A stretch of 35,429 nt of DNA. It comes from Myroides sp. 1354 (GTDB taxonomy: Bacteria > Bacteroidota > Bacteroidia > Flavobacteriales > Flavobacteriaceae). The stretch lies in assembly GCF_030324495.1 (NCBI RefSeq), contig NZ_JACAGN010000025.1, positions 1-35,429 of the forward strand. Reading direction: 5' to 3'. The position numbers and the translations under genes were made by a program. The notes below the pieces were generated by a model, which had not been told where the DNA came from, did not search any database, and saw only the letters and a list, made by a program, of their open reading frames with translations. Positions 8,417 to 16,975 of this stretch are shown here, piece by piece. Numbering within the stretch: the stretch's first letter is position 1; the number at the start of each line of letters is the position of its first letter.

Positions 8417-8842
8417 TTACATTTTCGTCCACGTTTGCGTACGTCCAATTAGTGAGATTCCAACATAACCACGAACTTCTAACTTTGTTTTTCCATTCGT
8501 TTTGATGGAGCATTTATATTCTTTTCCAGATTGAGGATCAACAATGGTTCCTCCTGTATATTCTTCTCCTTTTTTCGTCAGATTTTTAATGATGGTTAAT
8601 CCTTCTATTGGCTTTCCCTTATCATCTCCAGGACATTTTTCACATTTAGAATCTTTTTTAGCTGGATTTAAAATTTCAATTACTTTTCCCTGATATTTCC
8701 CGCCTTTTTCTGAGATTTCTACGATAGATTTAGCATCCCCCGTTTGATCGTCAAACGTTTTCCATTTTCCAACGATGGATTGAGCTTGTGTGGTCAACAA
8801 TCCGCCCACTAAAAACAAGAACATGAGTATTGAGTTTTTCAT
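8417..8842 (-). CDS. DUF2147 domain exported protein
   Basis: A 141-residue protein with a signal peptide (cleavage near TTQAQ, residue 21) and one DUF2147 domain over almost all the mature part: it starts IVGKWKTFDDQTG, has the G.Y.G.I stretch and ends GRTQTWTKM. Two cysteines (67 and 70, CEKC) in the loop before PGDDKGKPIEGL are usual for this family. The fold is a lipocalin-like beta barrel; the ligand is unknown. A -7-like TATATTTG lies at 8885-8878, and a terminator follows, so it appears to be transcribed alone. Confidence 0.85.
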   Translation of the reverse strand: MKNSILMFLFLVGGLLTTQAQSIVGKWKTFDDQTGDAKSIVEISEKGGKYQGKVIEILNPAKKDSKCEKCPGDDKGKPIEGLTIIKNLTKKGEEYTGGTIVDPQSGKEYKCSIKTNGKTKLEVRGYVGISLIGRTQTWTKM

Positions 8843-8885
8843 AACATTTTTCGGTTTTTAAATTAAACATCACACTCAAATATAC

Positions 8886-9785
8886 TTATTTTTTCAATTT
8901 AATTTTACGGATTGCCAAATTTAATTCAAAACCTAACAATAGAATCATACAGTTAATCCACAAATAGAACATCACAACCAATAATGTTCCAATTGATCCG
9001 TATAATTCGTTATATCGCGCAAATCGAAGCACGTAAATTCCAAATCCATACGAAGTTAATACGTACAAGATTGTTGTAAACACAGAGCCGATAGAAATGA
9101 AAGACACGCCCTTGGTTTCTTTAGCACCAAATTTATATAAAATAGAAGTCGTGAGTAAAACAACAAGTAATAAGTACAAATTCCTCACCCAAACCAACCA
9201 ATTAACTCCAATTCCAAAACGGTAAATCAATACTTCCAAAATTACGTAAAAGGCCACAGAAAAAATCAAGACGAAAGACAAAATCAACGATAGTGCTAAG
9301 GCAACGAGATACTGTCGAATAATATTTCTTGTAATGGTAATATGATAAGAGGATTCGAATCCACCAATAATGGCAAATACACCATTAGTCATCAAAAAAA
9401 TAGAAAGCAAAAAACCTGATGACAATAAGGATTTGTAACTATTATTCATAATATCGAGAATAATAGATTGAATGGCCTCATAGGTATTGGGTGGAACTGA
9501 ATTTTCAATAAACTGTAAAAAGTCGGCTTGAAAATTATCAATGGGAATATAGGGGATTAGATTCAGTATAAAAAGCGCAAAGGGGAATAAAGCCATAAAG
9601 AAGCTAAAAGCAATCGATCCCGCACGATAAGAGAACGCTCCTTTGATGATTCCCACCAAATACAATTCGATTAAATCGTACAAGGAGTATCCCTCAAGAA
9701 AAGAAAACTTTACTCGCTGTAATCCCCTGACTATTTTATTAATAACAGGTATCCGGGCTAACTTATCCTCTACTTCTCTAGACAT
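8886..9785 (-). CDS. YihY/virulence factor BrkB family membrane protein
   Basis: A 299-residue integral inner-membrane protein with about six membrane segments. Family marks: the FSYRAGSIAFSFFMALFPF segment in the first membrane region (about residue 54-72), followed by the periplasmic loop with PPNTYE, and the late GSIGTLLVVMFYLWINCMILLLG segment. The family was once named ribonuclease BN by mistake; its real function is not settled. It begins 16 bases after the nadC stop, so the two are probably one operon. No terminator lies between it and the next gene. Confidence 0.9.
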   Translation of the reverse strand: MSREVEDKLARIPVINKIVRGLQRVKFSFLEGYSLYDLIELYLVGIIKGAFSYRAGSIAFSFFMALFPFALFILNLIPYIPIDNFQADFLQFIENSVPPNTYEAIQSIILDIMNNSYKSLLSSGFLLSIFLMTNGVFAIIGGFESSYHITITRNIIRQYLVALALSLILSFVLIFSVAFYVILEVLIYRFGIGVNWLVWVRNLYLLLVVLLTTSILYKFGAKETKGVSFISIGSVFTTILYVLTSYGFGIYVLRFARYNELYGSIGTLLVVMFYLWINCMILLLGFELNLAIRKIKLKK

Positions 9786-9801
9786 GTATTCTTTTTCTAG
9801 G

Positions 9802-10662
9802 CTATAAAACTGCTTTTAAACTCAAATCCATATTGTAAACTGAATGGGTCAATGCCCCTGATGAGACGAAATCAACCCCGCAAAGTGCGTATTCGCGTAC
9901 TGTTTTTTCGTTGATATTTCCTGAAGATTCTGTTTGACATTGATCGCCAATTAGCTTCACGGCTTGCTTCGTTGTTTCAAAATCAAAATTGTCCAACAGA
10001 ATGCGGTACACATTATCACAAGCTAAAATCTGTTGTACTTCGTTTAAATCACGGGCTTCAACAATAATTTTTAACGCTTTATTGTTGTCTTTTAAATACG
10101 CATTTGTTTTTTCGATGGCTTCTTTTATTCCACCAGCAAAATCAATGTGATTGTCTTTCAACATAATCATATCGTACAAAGCGAAACGATGATTTTCTCC
10201 TCCTGCAATTTTTACGGCCCATTTTTCAATTGCGCGTATTCCAGGTGTTGTTTTTCTTGTATCTAATATTTTGGTTCCTGTTCCTTCTAATAAATCGACA
10301 AAAACACGTGTTTTTGTTGCAATAGCACTCATGCGTTGCATTGCATTAAGCATAAATCGTTCTGCTTTTAAAATAGATTGTGACGATCCCGCTACGGTAA
10401 GCACAACATCTCCTACTAGTACAGCTGATCCGTCTGAAATAAAAACTTCAACTTCTAAGGTCGGATCGACATAATTCAAAATCATTTGGGCAAATTCCAC
10501 ACCGGCAATAATTCCTCCTTCTTTGACTAGTACTTGTGCTTTTCCTTTCGCATCCGCAGGGATACAAGCCAAGGAGCTATGATCGCCATCTCCTACATCT
10601 TCGCGTATAGCATTGACGATAATCTGATTTAATTCCGCTTGAAATTGTTGTTCTGAAATCAT
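9802..10662 (-). CDS. nadC: Nicotinate-nucleotide pyrophosphorylase (carboxylating)
   Basis: Converts quinolinate and PRPP to nicotinate mononucleotide, CO2 and PPi in de novo NAD synthesis. The 286-residue length is normal. Active-site motifs are present: LDTRKTTPGIR (about 133-143), GGENHR (about 154-159) and MLKDNH (about 167-172), with ILLDNFDFE and SSGALTHSV near the end. No nadA or nadB lies in this window. A terminator-like hairpin stands between it and the upstream PfpI gene, only about eight bases before the start codon, suggesting attenuation or a separate promoter. Confidence 0.96.
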   Translation of the reverse strand: MISEQQFQAELNQIIVNAIREDVGDGDHSSLACIPADAKGKAQVLVKEGGIIAGVEFAQMILNYVDPTLEVEVFISDGSAVLVGDVVLTVAGSSQSILKAERFMLNAMQRMSAIATKTRVFVDLLEGTGTKILDTRKTTPGIRAIEKWAVKIAGGENHRFALYDMIMLKDNHIDFAGGIKEAIEKTNAYLKDNNKALKIIVEARDLNEVQQILACDNVYRILLDNFDFETTKQAVKLIGDQCQTESSGNINEKTVREYALCGVDFVSSGALTHSVYNMDLSLKAVL

Positions 10663-10673
10663 ATATAAAAAAA

Positions 10674-10729
10674 TTTGCGACGCTAAAATAAGAAATGTTT
10701 TACAAGTGTTCTCCTTTTAGCCTCGCAAA
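10674..10729 (-). terminator. Terminator-like hairpin directly upstream of nadC
   Basis: TTTGCG-AC-GCTAAAA (10674-10688) is matched by TTTTAGC-CT-CGCAAA (10715-10729): 13 pairs around a 2-base internal mismatch, with a 26-base loop. Read on the minus strand the stem is followed by seven Ts and then the nadC ATG. It could end the PfpI transcript, or act as an attenuator for nadC. Confidence 0.65.
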
Positions 10730-10751
10730 CTGTCATGTAGTTAAGTCCTAC

Positions 10752-11327
10752 TTAGCCAATTTTCACCCCTAAGAGCTTATAAAATTCGCTCAAAATAGCA
10801 GGATGTCCTGGCCATGCTGGTGAGGTTGTTAAATTGCCATCAGTAATCGCTTTGTCTGCGTCTATTTCTTTGTATGTTCCACCAGCTACTACAATATCAG
10901 GTCCTACTGCAGGATAAGCAGTAAGGGTTCTTCCTTTCAATACATTGGCAGGAGTTAGTACTTGAATACCGTGACAAATCGCTGCGATAGGCAAGTTCTT
11001 TTCAAAAAAATACTGTACGATTTCAATCACTCTTTTATTTAAGCGGATATACTCTGGCGCACGACCTCCACATACGTACAAGCCTGCATAATCTTCTACT
11101 TTAACCTCATCAAAACTCTTGTTGATAACAAAATTATGTCCTCTACTTTCTGCATAAGTCTGAAATCCTACAAAATCGTGAATAGCTGTTGCAATAATAT
11201 CGTTCTTTTTCTTTCCTGGACAAACAACATCCACCGATACTCCAACAGATAACAGCGCCTGATAAGGAACCATTACTTCATAATCTTCTACGAAATCACC
11301 TGCTAACATTAAAACTTTTTTTGCCAT
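10752..11327 (-). CDS. DJ-1/PfpI family protein
   Basis: A 191-residue class I glutamine-amidotransferase-like protein. The nucleophile elbow AAICHGIQVL places Cys118 next to His119, and the N-terminal FVEDYEV supplies the conserved acidic residue (Glu14) that pairs with the cysteine. Relatives include PfpI protease and YhbO-type deglycase or glyoxalase enzymes; activity cannot be chosen from sequence alone. Probable role: stress or carbonyl detoxification in the cytoplasm. It is followed by a hairpin before nadC. Confidence 0.88.
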   Translation of the reverse strand: MAKKVLMLAGDFVEDYEVMVPYQALLSVGVSVDVVCPGKKKNDIIATAIHDFVGFQTYAESRGHNFVINKSFDEVKVEDYAGLYVCGGRAPEYIRLNKRVIEIVQYFFEKNLPIAAICHGIQVLTPANVLKGRTLTAYPAVGPDIVVAGGTYKEIDADKAITDGNLTTSPAWPGHPAILSEFYKLLGVKIG

Positions 11328-11514
11328 AACTTTTTCTTTTTGATTTTATTCCTTCTAATGTACAAAAATCTATTCAATTCAAAGAATATCTCCGTTCAAA
11401 TTCTATGGAATCCCAAACAATTTATCGAAAAAAAAATATTTTATCCCCAAATGCTCAGGTGTATCACTATTTTACCTTAACTTTAAATCATCTTTATTTA
11501 AAACTTGTTTTCAG

Positions 11515-12012
11515 ATGAAAAAACTACTCTTTATTCTTTGTGTCACACTAGGACTGGTAAGTTGTAATCAAAAAGTAGCACCTCCTCAAACGGTAACGAT
11601 CAAAGATCAATTTACCATGGAAATGCCTGCAACACTGGCCGCTATGAAAGACCTTTATCCCAATGCGGATATTCAGTACGGAAATACATACAAGCAAGTG
11701 TACATCATTGCAAAAGAATCCCCTAAAACTGCAGAGGAAGATTTCAAAACATTTACGCAAAAAGCGTTGGCTGCTTATGCTAGCAGACCCGATTATGAAA
11801 TCGTAAAAGAAGACGATGTTCGCATTAATGGTTTACCTGGAAAAATCTATAAACTATCTATGTCACAAGAAGGCAACTTTATGTTTATGATTCAGACCTT
11901 GATTGAAGGGAAAAAAGGAAACTATGAAATTATTGGTTGGACCATTGGACAAAACAAAGACTATCAAGGGGAGGAATTAATGAATATTATCTCAACGTTC
12001 AAAGAGCTATAA
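11515..12012 (+). CDS. Lipoprotein of unknown function
   Basis: A 165-residue protein with a signal peptide and lipobox GLVSC (Cys17). The mature part has an alternating beta and helix pattern: FTMEMPATL, then KQVYIIAKESPKTAEEDFKTF, RINGLPGKIYKLS, GNFMFMIQTLIEGKKGNYEIIGWT and a final helix. This outline recalls PsbP/DcrB-like (DUF1795) proteins, but I cannot assign it firmly. It has its own terminator (12033-12070) and appears to be monocistronic. Periplasm-facing anchoring is expected. Confidence 0.75.
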   Translation: MKKLLFILCVTLGLVSCNQKVAPPQTVTIKDQFTMEMPATLAAMKDLYPNADIQYGNTYKQVYIIAKESPKTAEEDFKTFTQKALAAYASRPDYEIVKEDDVRINGLPGKIYKLSMSQEGNFMFMIQTLIEGKKGNYEIIGWTIGQNKDYQGEELMNIISTFKEL

Positions 12013-12032
12013 GATTTACTTTAAAAACAGAT

Positions 12033-12070
12033 AAAAAGGAGAAGAACAAAAACATGCTTCTCCTTTTTCT
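12033..12070 (+). terminator. Terminator after the 165-residue lipoprotein gene
   Basis: AAAAAGGAGAAG (12033-12044) pairs perfectly with CTTCTCCTTTTT (12057-12068), loop of 12 bases, ending in Ts. The remaining bases to 12284 hold no gene that I can support. Confidence 0.93.
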
Positions 12071-12284
12071 TTCAATACAGTTAAGTAAGCAAAACTTTCT
12101 ATATGCTTTTGAGCTGGTTTTGATACTTGCTCTCCACTGAAACCATTAACAGAAGTTTTCAACAAAAAGATCCTTTTTTATCCCAAAAGACATCTATTTA
12201 AAAACATATTCAACGAAATAAGCGTCATTATTTCACAAAAAACGCATATTTATAACTTTTTAACATTCAGTATTTTATTAAACT

Positions 12285-12315
12285 ATTGTATATCCATTTT
12301 TGTATTGTACATTTG
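12285..12315 (+). promoter_or_regulatory. Promoter of the yceI-like gene
   Basis: ATTG (12285-12288), 19 bases, then TACATTTG (12308-12315): an almost full match to the Bacteroidota TTTG-N19-TAnnTTTG consensus. The start codon follows 23 bases later. Confidence 0.75.
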
Positions 12316-12338
12316 AAGAAACAAAATAGCGAATTAAG

Positions 12339-13040
12339 ATGAAAAAAATTTTATTATCAGTAGCAGTAGTAGCTGCTCTTTCATTAGCATCATGTGGAAA
12401 TAAGAATGCTGATAAAGCAACAACTACAACAGAGCAAGAAGTTGCAACAGAGCAAGGAGACAAATACACTGTTAACTTAACAGAAAGTAATGTTACTTGG
12501 AAAGTAGGACACAAAGGAGGATTAAACCCACGTTATGGTACTTTAACTTTGACTGCTGGAGACATTGCAATTGACGCAAATGGATTAAACGCAGGTTCAT
12601 ATACTGTTGATATGGCTTCGATCAAAGCTGACCGTGCTTCTGTTGATGCTGATGAAGATGTAGCTAAATTAGAAGGACACTTGAAAAGTCCTGATTTCTT
12701 TGACGTAGAGAAAAACCCTACAGTTGATTTCAAAATCACTAAAGTTGAAGATTTCGATGCTGCAAAACACACAAGTACAATTGCAGGTGCAAACAAAATC
12801 GTAAGCGGAAACTTAACAATCTTAGGAAAAACTGTAAACATTACTTTCCCAGCTAAAGTAACGGTAGAAAATGGCAAAGCTGTTATGGATGCTTCATTCA
12901 TCGCTGACCGTACAGAATGGGGATTAGTTTTCGGTACTACAGATAAAGAATCTGGTGCTGCACTTAACCCTGCTGATTGGGCAATTAGTAAAGACATGGA
13001 AATTGGAATTCATTTAGTTGCTGACAAAGTAAACGAATAA
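12339..13040 (+). CDS. YceI family lipoprotein
   Basis: A 233-residue protein with lipobox SLASC (Cys19), a Thr/Glu-rich linker (about 22-40) and one YceI domain: YTVNLTESNVTWKVGHKGG at the start, SPDFFDVEKNPTVDFKI in the middle, GNLTILGKTVNITFPAKV and ADRTEWGLVFG towards the end. YceI proteins are lipocalin-like barrels that in known cases hold polyisoprenoids. Codon use is strongly biased and the promoter is strong, suggesting high expression. It is monocistronic: own promoter and terminator. Confidence 0.93.
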   Translation: MKKILLSVAVVAALSLASCGNKNADKATTTTEQEVATEQGDKYTVNLTESNVTWKVGHKGGLNPRYGTLTLTAGDIAIDANGLNAGSYTVDMASIKADRASVDADEDVAKLEGHLKSPDFFDVEKNPTVDFKITKVEDFDAAKHTSTIAGANKIVSGNLTILGKTVNITFPAKVTVENGKAVMDASFIADRTEWGLVFGTTDKESGAALNPADWAISKDMEIGIHLVADKVNE

Positions 13041-13061
13041 TCCATTCTACATTATACTTAG

Positions 13062-13094
13062 AGAGGGTGTCTACCAAGACATCCTCTTTTTTTT
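13062..13094 (+). terminator. Terminator of the yceI-like gene
   Basis: AGAGGGTGTC (13062-13071) pairs with GACATCCTCT (13078-13087), with one G-T pair, followed by eight or more Ts. Confidence 0.93.
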
Positions 13095-13193
13095 GCTTTA
13101 TTTTAGCCTGTGTATTCCTTCTCTTAACCAAAATAATTCAATAATTTTGTTTATCTAACTACAAATTGATCCCTTCGGGTTATTTACAAGCAT

Positions 13194-14159
13194 ATGAAAC
13201 AGATAGATGTACTAATTATCGGTGGTGGTCCCATAGGAATTGCCTGTGGTATTGAAGCAAAAAAGGCAGGATTATCGTATCTTATTATTGAAAAAGGTTG
13301 CTTGGTGAATTCACTGTATCACTATCCCATTAATATGCAGTTTTTTTCTACTTCAGAGTTATTAGAACTAGACAATATTCCGTTTATCAGTGCAGAAAAT
13401 AAACCTAGACGAAAAGAAGCGTTAGAATACTACAGACGCGTTAGTAATCTTCACGATTTATCGATTCATTTATTTGAAACTGTTCTCGGCGTACACAAAC
13501 AAGTAGCAGGGCATTTTGAAATCGAAACTTCAAAAAGCAAGTATACCGCTTCTCACGTTATTGTAGCAACAGGATTCTATGATTTTCCGAATCTCTTGCA
13601 TATCCCTGGAGAAGATCTTCCTAAAGTTTCTCATTATTACAATGATCCTCATTATTATGCCAATATGGAAGTTGTTGTAGTTGGTGCTAGTAATTCATCT
13701 GTAGATGCAGCTTTGGAATGCTATCGAAAAGGAGCAAAAGTAACCATGGTCGTTCGAGATAACGCCATTAGTTCACATGTTAAGTATTGGGTTAAACCTG
13801 ATATTGAAAATCGAATTGCTGAAGGGGCAATTCAAGTGTATTTCAACAGCCAGCTAACCGCTATCAGTCCATCAACTGTTACCTTAGAGAAAGAAGGTAA
13901 ATCCATAACCTTGTCCAATGATTTTGTTTTAGCCTTAACAGGTTATCGTCCCGATTTTAATTTTTTGCGTCAATTGGGCATTACCACTCAAAACGACGTG
14001 GATTTACTCCCTACATTCCATACAAAAACAATGGAAACAAATATTGAGAACTTGTATTTAGCAGGTGTGGTTTGCGGTGGTTTAAACACGCATTCGTGGT
14101 TCATTGAAAATTCAAGAATCCACGCCAAACTAATCATACAACATATTATAAGACATTAA
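13194..14159 (+). CDS. ypdA: YpdA-like FAD/NAD(P)-dependent oxidoreductase (putative bacillithiol disulfide reductase)
   Basis: A 321-residue two-dinucleotide-binding flavoprotein. FAD-binding GGGPIG is at residues 10-15, VIVATGFYDFPN near 122-133, the NAD(P)H-binding VVVGASNSSVDAA near 163-175, and the end motif TNIENLYLAGVVCGG. The pattern SLYHYPINMQFFSTSELLE is typical of YpdA, which reduces bacillithiol disulfide in Firmicutes. The position of the key Cys14 of staphylococcal YpdA, as I recall it, is Ile here; Cys18 is near. A -7-like TAATTTTG lies at 13142-13149. Its stop is 10 bases from the convergent fur-like stop. Confidence 0.85.
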   Translation: MKQIDVLIIGGGPIGIACGIEAKKAGLSYLIIEKGCLVNSLYHYPINMQFFSTSELLELDNIPFISAENKPRRKEALEYYRRVSNLHDLSIHLFETVLGVHKQVAGHFEIETSKSKYTASHVIVATGFYDFPNLLHIPGEDLPKVSHYYNDPHYYANMEVVVVGASNSSVDAALECYRKGAKVTMVVRDNAISSHVKYWVKPDIENRIAEGAIQVYFNSQLTAISPSTVTLEKEGKSITLSNDFVLALTGYRPDFNFLRQLGITTQNDVDLLPTFHTKTMETNIENLYLAGVVCGGLNTHSWFIENSRIHAKLIIQHIIRH

Positions 14160-14169
14160 TCCAAATCCT

Positions 14170-14580
14170 TTAAGATTGGCAATGCTCACATATACCTTTA
14201 GCAATCACTTCTATTTCACTTAGCTGAAACCCCATTGGGATTTCGATGGTTGGAATAGCCACTTGCGTGAGGCAAATTGTCTTTTTACATTGATTACAGA
14301 CAAAGTGCAAATGGGTATCACGGTGATTGTCTTCTGAACACTTAGGAGAACACAAGGCATATTGCGTGACGTTATTTGCCGTAATACTGTGTAGTAATCC
14401 TTTGCTTTCAAAAGTCTTTACTGTGCGATAAATCGTCACGCGATCCGATTGATCAAAGCTATTTTCTATATCTGCTAAAGACACCGCTCCTTGTTGCTGC
14501 TTTAAAAATTTAAGCACCAGAATTCGCATGGCAGTAGGTTTTATATTTTTGGCGAGTAAATCTTCCTCAATATTCTTCAT
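14170..14580 (-). CDS. Fur family transcriptional repressor
   Basis: A 136-residue metalloregulator. Residues 10-70 form the winged helix, with recognition helix RVTIYRTVKTFESKGLL. The dimerisation part carries DTHLHFVCNQC (regulatory-site histidines 90 and 92; Cys95 and Cys98) and CEHC (Cys131 and Cys134), the four-Cys structural zinc site. The short length and absence of a His-rich tail fit Zur- or PerR-like members at least as well as Fur; the metal cannot be told from sequence. A -7-like TATCTTTG lies at 14610-14603. It is transcribed alone. Confidence 0.9.
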   Translation of the reverse strand: MKNIEEDLLAKNIKPTAMRILVLKFLKQQQGAVSLADIENSFDQSDRVTIYRTVKTFESKGLLHSITANNVTQYALCSPKCSEDNHRDTHLHFVCNQCKKTICLTQVAIPTIEIPMGFQLSEIEVIAKGICEHCQS

Positions 14581-14988
14581 TTCTCATCCCTTTTGATTTA
14601 CTCAAAGATAAGCATTGTTGTTCAATTCTCTCATTTGCAAAAAAGGGAATTGATTGTCTTTTTTACATAAATCATCCTCATACCTTCTCAATGACAACTG
14701 AAAATCAACCCTTTCTAATAGTTCCTATTTTTAATACTTCAACAGATTATATTCCAATTACAAAATAAAATGCAATACATTTTCACTTCACATCATTTCC
14801 TATTAGTTTTTGATGATTTTTATCGCAAAAAATATAAATAAAACATATATTTATTTTTTTTAGAAACTTTTCTAATAAATCAAGAAAAGGAAAAAAGTTA
14901 GGGTATGATTTTTGCCCAATGAATACTTCTATCCTTTCTTACGATAGAGAGAAAAGATCAAATAAAGTAAACAATAAATTTAAACAAA
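14581..14988. other. Divergent intergenic region between the Fur-family gene and the permease
   Basis: No gene is supported. It holds the presumed promoters of both genes and two inverted repeats: AAATAAA (14836-14842) / TTTATTT (14850-14856) with a 7-base spacer, and CTTTTCT (14867-14873) / AGAAAAG (14883-14889) with a 9-base spacer. Either could be an operator for the adjacent regulator, but both are AT-rich and may be chance. Confidence 0.4.
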
Positions 14989-16185
14989 ATGCAAAAATTA
15001 ATCGGAAGTATTCTTATTGTAGCAGGAACTACAATAGGCGCAGGAATGTTAGCAATGCCCATTATATCGGCCAATGTTGGTTTTTTATTTATGTCATTCA
15101 TCTTATTCTGTATCTGGTTTGCTATGTTTTATACTTCCGTTCTCTTAGTAAACGTCTATCGATACAACCCTACCTCTGCGGGTTTTAATACACTAACTTT
15201 AAAATATTTAGGTAAGCCTGGAGCTTTTATCACAGGTTTGAGCATGCTAACCCTAATGTATGCCTTAGTCAGCGCTTATATCGCAGGAGGAGGAGATATT
15301 TTACGATCAAATCTAGAGCAGTTGTTAGATTTGGAGGTATCACCTCAACTCAGCGCTGTTCTCTTTACACTTATTTTCGGAGGGATTATTGTCTTTGGAA
15401 CTAGAGCCGTAGATTATAGCACTAAAGTGGTCTTTTCAATCAAAATCCTTTGTTTATGTTTGGTATTAGGACTTTTACTTCCCCATATTGAGTTAGCTTA
15501 TTTAAGTTATATTCCCAAAAGTCCAATCCCTGTATTAGCTACTATTCCCATTATCTTCACTTCGTTTGGATTTAGTGTGGTTATCCCTAGTTTAGTGAAG
15601 TATTTGGATGGAAACTTACGCCAGCTAAAATGGGTGTTTTTTATTGGTAGTATGATACCTTTAATCCTATATCTGATTTGGGAACTTACCATTCTAGGAA
15701 ATATTGAAAGCAGTGTATTTAGTGAAATCTTAAAAAACAATGCCGGTTTAGAAGGATTACTTGTAGCGATTAAAGAAATTAATAGTTCTCCTTTCATTAA
15801 AGTTGCCTTTACTATTTTTGCAGCAGCTGCCATTCTAACTTCATTTTGGGGAGTTGCACTGGCTTTAAATGATTATATCAAAGATTTAGCTAAGGATCGT
15901 CCAAAAATCAAACACAATATCAGTGCGTTTGTTTTGACTTTCCTTCCTCCAATCTTATTTGCCTTATTCTATCCTGATGGATTTGTAATTGCCTTGGGCT
16001 ATGCTTCTATTTCATTAGTTGTATTAGCGTTGATTATCCCCATGTTGATGCTTCAAAAAGCAAAAAAAATAGCTGGAGAAAAAACAAGTCTACTACAATA
16101 TTTTATTTATGGATTTTTGTGGATCTTATCAATACTCATTGTAATACTGCAAATCTTATTGGCAATGGATGCGCTACCTGCATAA
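14989..16185 (+). CDS. Aromatic amino-acid permease (TyrP/TnaB/Mtr-like)
   Basis: A 398-residue inner-membrane transporter of the hydroxy/aromatic amino-acid permease family with about 11 membrane segments. Signature: GSILIVAGTTIGAGMLAMP at residues 5-23, the unwound first helix that contacts substrate. Also SFGFSVVIPSL near 194-204 and FWGVALALNDYIKD near 285-298. In E. coli relatives move tryptophan or tyrosine by proton symport; which one is carried here is unknown. It is transcribed alone and ends inside a 54-bp palindrome that also ends tcdA. Confidence 0.9.
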   Translation: MQKLIGSILIVAGTTIGAGMLAMPIISANVGFLFMSFILFCIWFAMFYTSVLLVNVYRYNPTSAGFNTLTLKYLGKPGAFITGLSMLTLMYALVSAYIAGGGDILRSNLEQLLDLEVSPQLSAVLFTLIFGGIIVFGTRAVDYSTKVVFSIKILCLCLVLGLLLPHIELAYLSYIPKSPIPVLATIPIIFTSFGFSVVIPSLVKYLDGNLRQLKWVFFIGSMIPLILYLIWELTILGNIESSVFSEILKNNAGLEGLLVAIKEINSSPFIKVAFTIFAAAAILTSFWGVALALNDYIKDLAKDRPKIKHNISAFVLTFLPPILFALFYPDGFVIALGYASISLVVLALIIPMLMLQKAKKIAGEKTSLLQYFIYGFLWILSILIVILQILLAMDALPA

Positions 16186-16237
16186 ATAAACGATAAAAAA
16201 AGGAACTCCTAGGAGTTCCTTTTTTTATCGTTTATTT
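16184..16237. terminator. Bidirectional terminator: perfect 54-bp palindrome
   Basis: Bases 16184-16210 are the exact reverse complement of 16211-16237, with no spacer (centre ACTCCT/AGGAGT). Seven As and seven Ts flank the GC core on either side, so it works as an intrinsic terminator on both strands. It contains two bases of the permease stop codon (16183-16185) and the whole tcdA stop codon (16232-16234). Confidence 0.95.
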
Positions 16238-16948
16238 TGATAATAAATAACGTATTACGTTTTCGGCTGAATGTAAACCAAACAAAGCAGGCATCCAACT
16301 ATTGGTTCCGAAGAACGATTTTTTAAAGTTGGATCCATCTGTCATTTTCAAGCTACTTTCATCGGGTTTTTCTGTTGAAAATATGGCTTTTACCCCAGAA
16401 GAAATTCCTTCTTTTTTCAAGCGTTTTCGAATTTGTTTCGCTAACGGACACACATCTGTTTTGCTGATGTCTTTGACTACAATTTTAGACGCTAACATTT
16501 TTCCTCCAGCTCCCATTGCACTAATCACTTTCACGCGTTTGCGTTTTGCTGCTAAAATCAAATTGATTTTAGGCGTGATGCTATCAATACAATCTAACAC
16601 ATAGTCATATTCTTCCGTTACCACCTCGTGAGTGCGTTCTGGTGATAAAAACTCTTCAATGCGCGTTAAATTTAATTCGGGATTGATATCCATCAAACGA
16701 TCTCCTACAATGTGTACTTTCGGTTTTCCTACGGTTGAATGTAAAGCAGGTAATTGTCTGTTGATGTTGGTGATATCTACAGTATCTCCGTCAACAATCG
16801 TCATATTACCTACACCTGCACGTGCTAAAAACTCAGCAGCAAATGATCCAACTCCTCCTAAACCAACAACTAATACGTTGGCGTTTTTTAATTTTTCTAA
16901 TCCTTCTTCTTTAAAAAGTAAGGCTGCTCTTTCTTGCCAAATAGCCAT
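16232..16948 (-). CDS. tcdA: tRNA threonylcarbamoyladenosine dehydratase
   Basis: TcdA uses ATP to convert t6A37 to the cyclic ct6A form in ANN-decoding tRNAs. It is a ThiF/MoeB/E1-like enzyme: nucleotide-binding GLGGVGS (29-35), DGDTVDITNINRQ (53-65), LDCIDSI and SAMGAGGK in the middle. The 238-residue length fits TcdA, and the MoeB/ThiF zinc CxxC pairs are absent, as expected for TcdA. It follows the TatD-like gene by 27 bases, so they are probably one transcript. Confidence 0.93.
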   Translation of the reverse strand: MAIWQERAALLFKEEGLEKLKNANVLVVGLGGVGSFAAEFLARAGVGNMTIVDGDTVDITNINRQLPALHSTVGKPKVHIVGDRLMDINPELNLTRIEEFLSPERTHEVVTEEYDYVLDCIDSITPKINLILAAKRKRVKVISAMGAGGKMLASKIVVKDISKTDVCPLAKQIRKRLKKEGISSGVKAIFSTEKPDESSLKMTDGSNFKKSFFGTNSWMPALFGLHSAENVIRYLLSK

Positions 16949-16975
16949 CTATTTCTTGTTATTAATCTTCAAAAA

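Noticed and set aside
14836..14856. Fur/Zur box candidate (AAATAAA-N7-TTTATTT)
   Set aside because: Spacing does not match the 9-1-9 Fur or 7-1-7 PerR boxes, and such AT-only symmetry is common in this composition.
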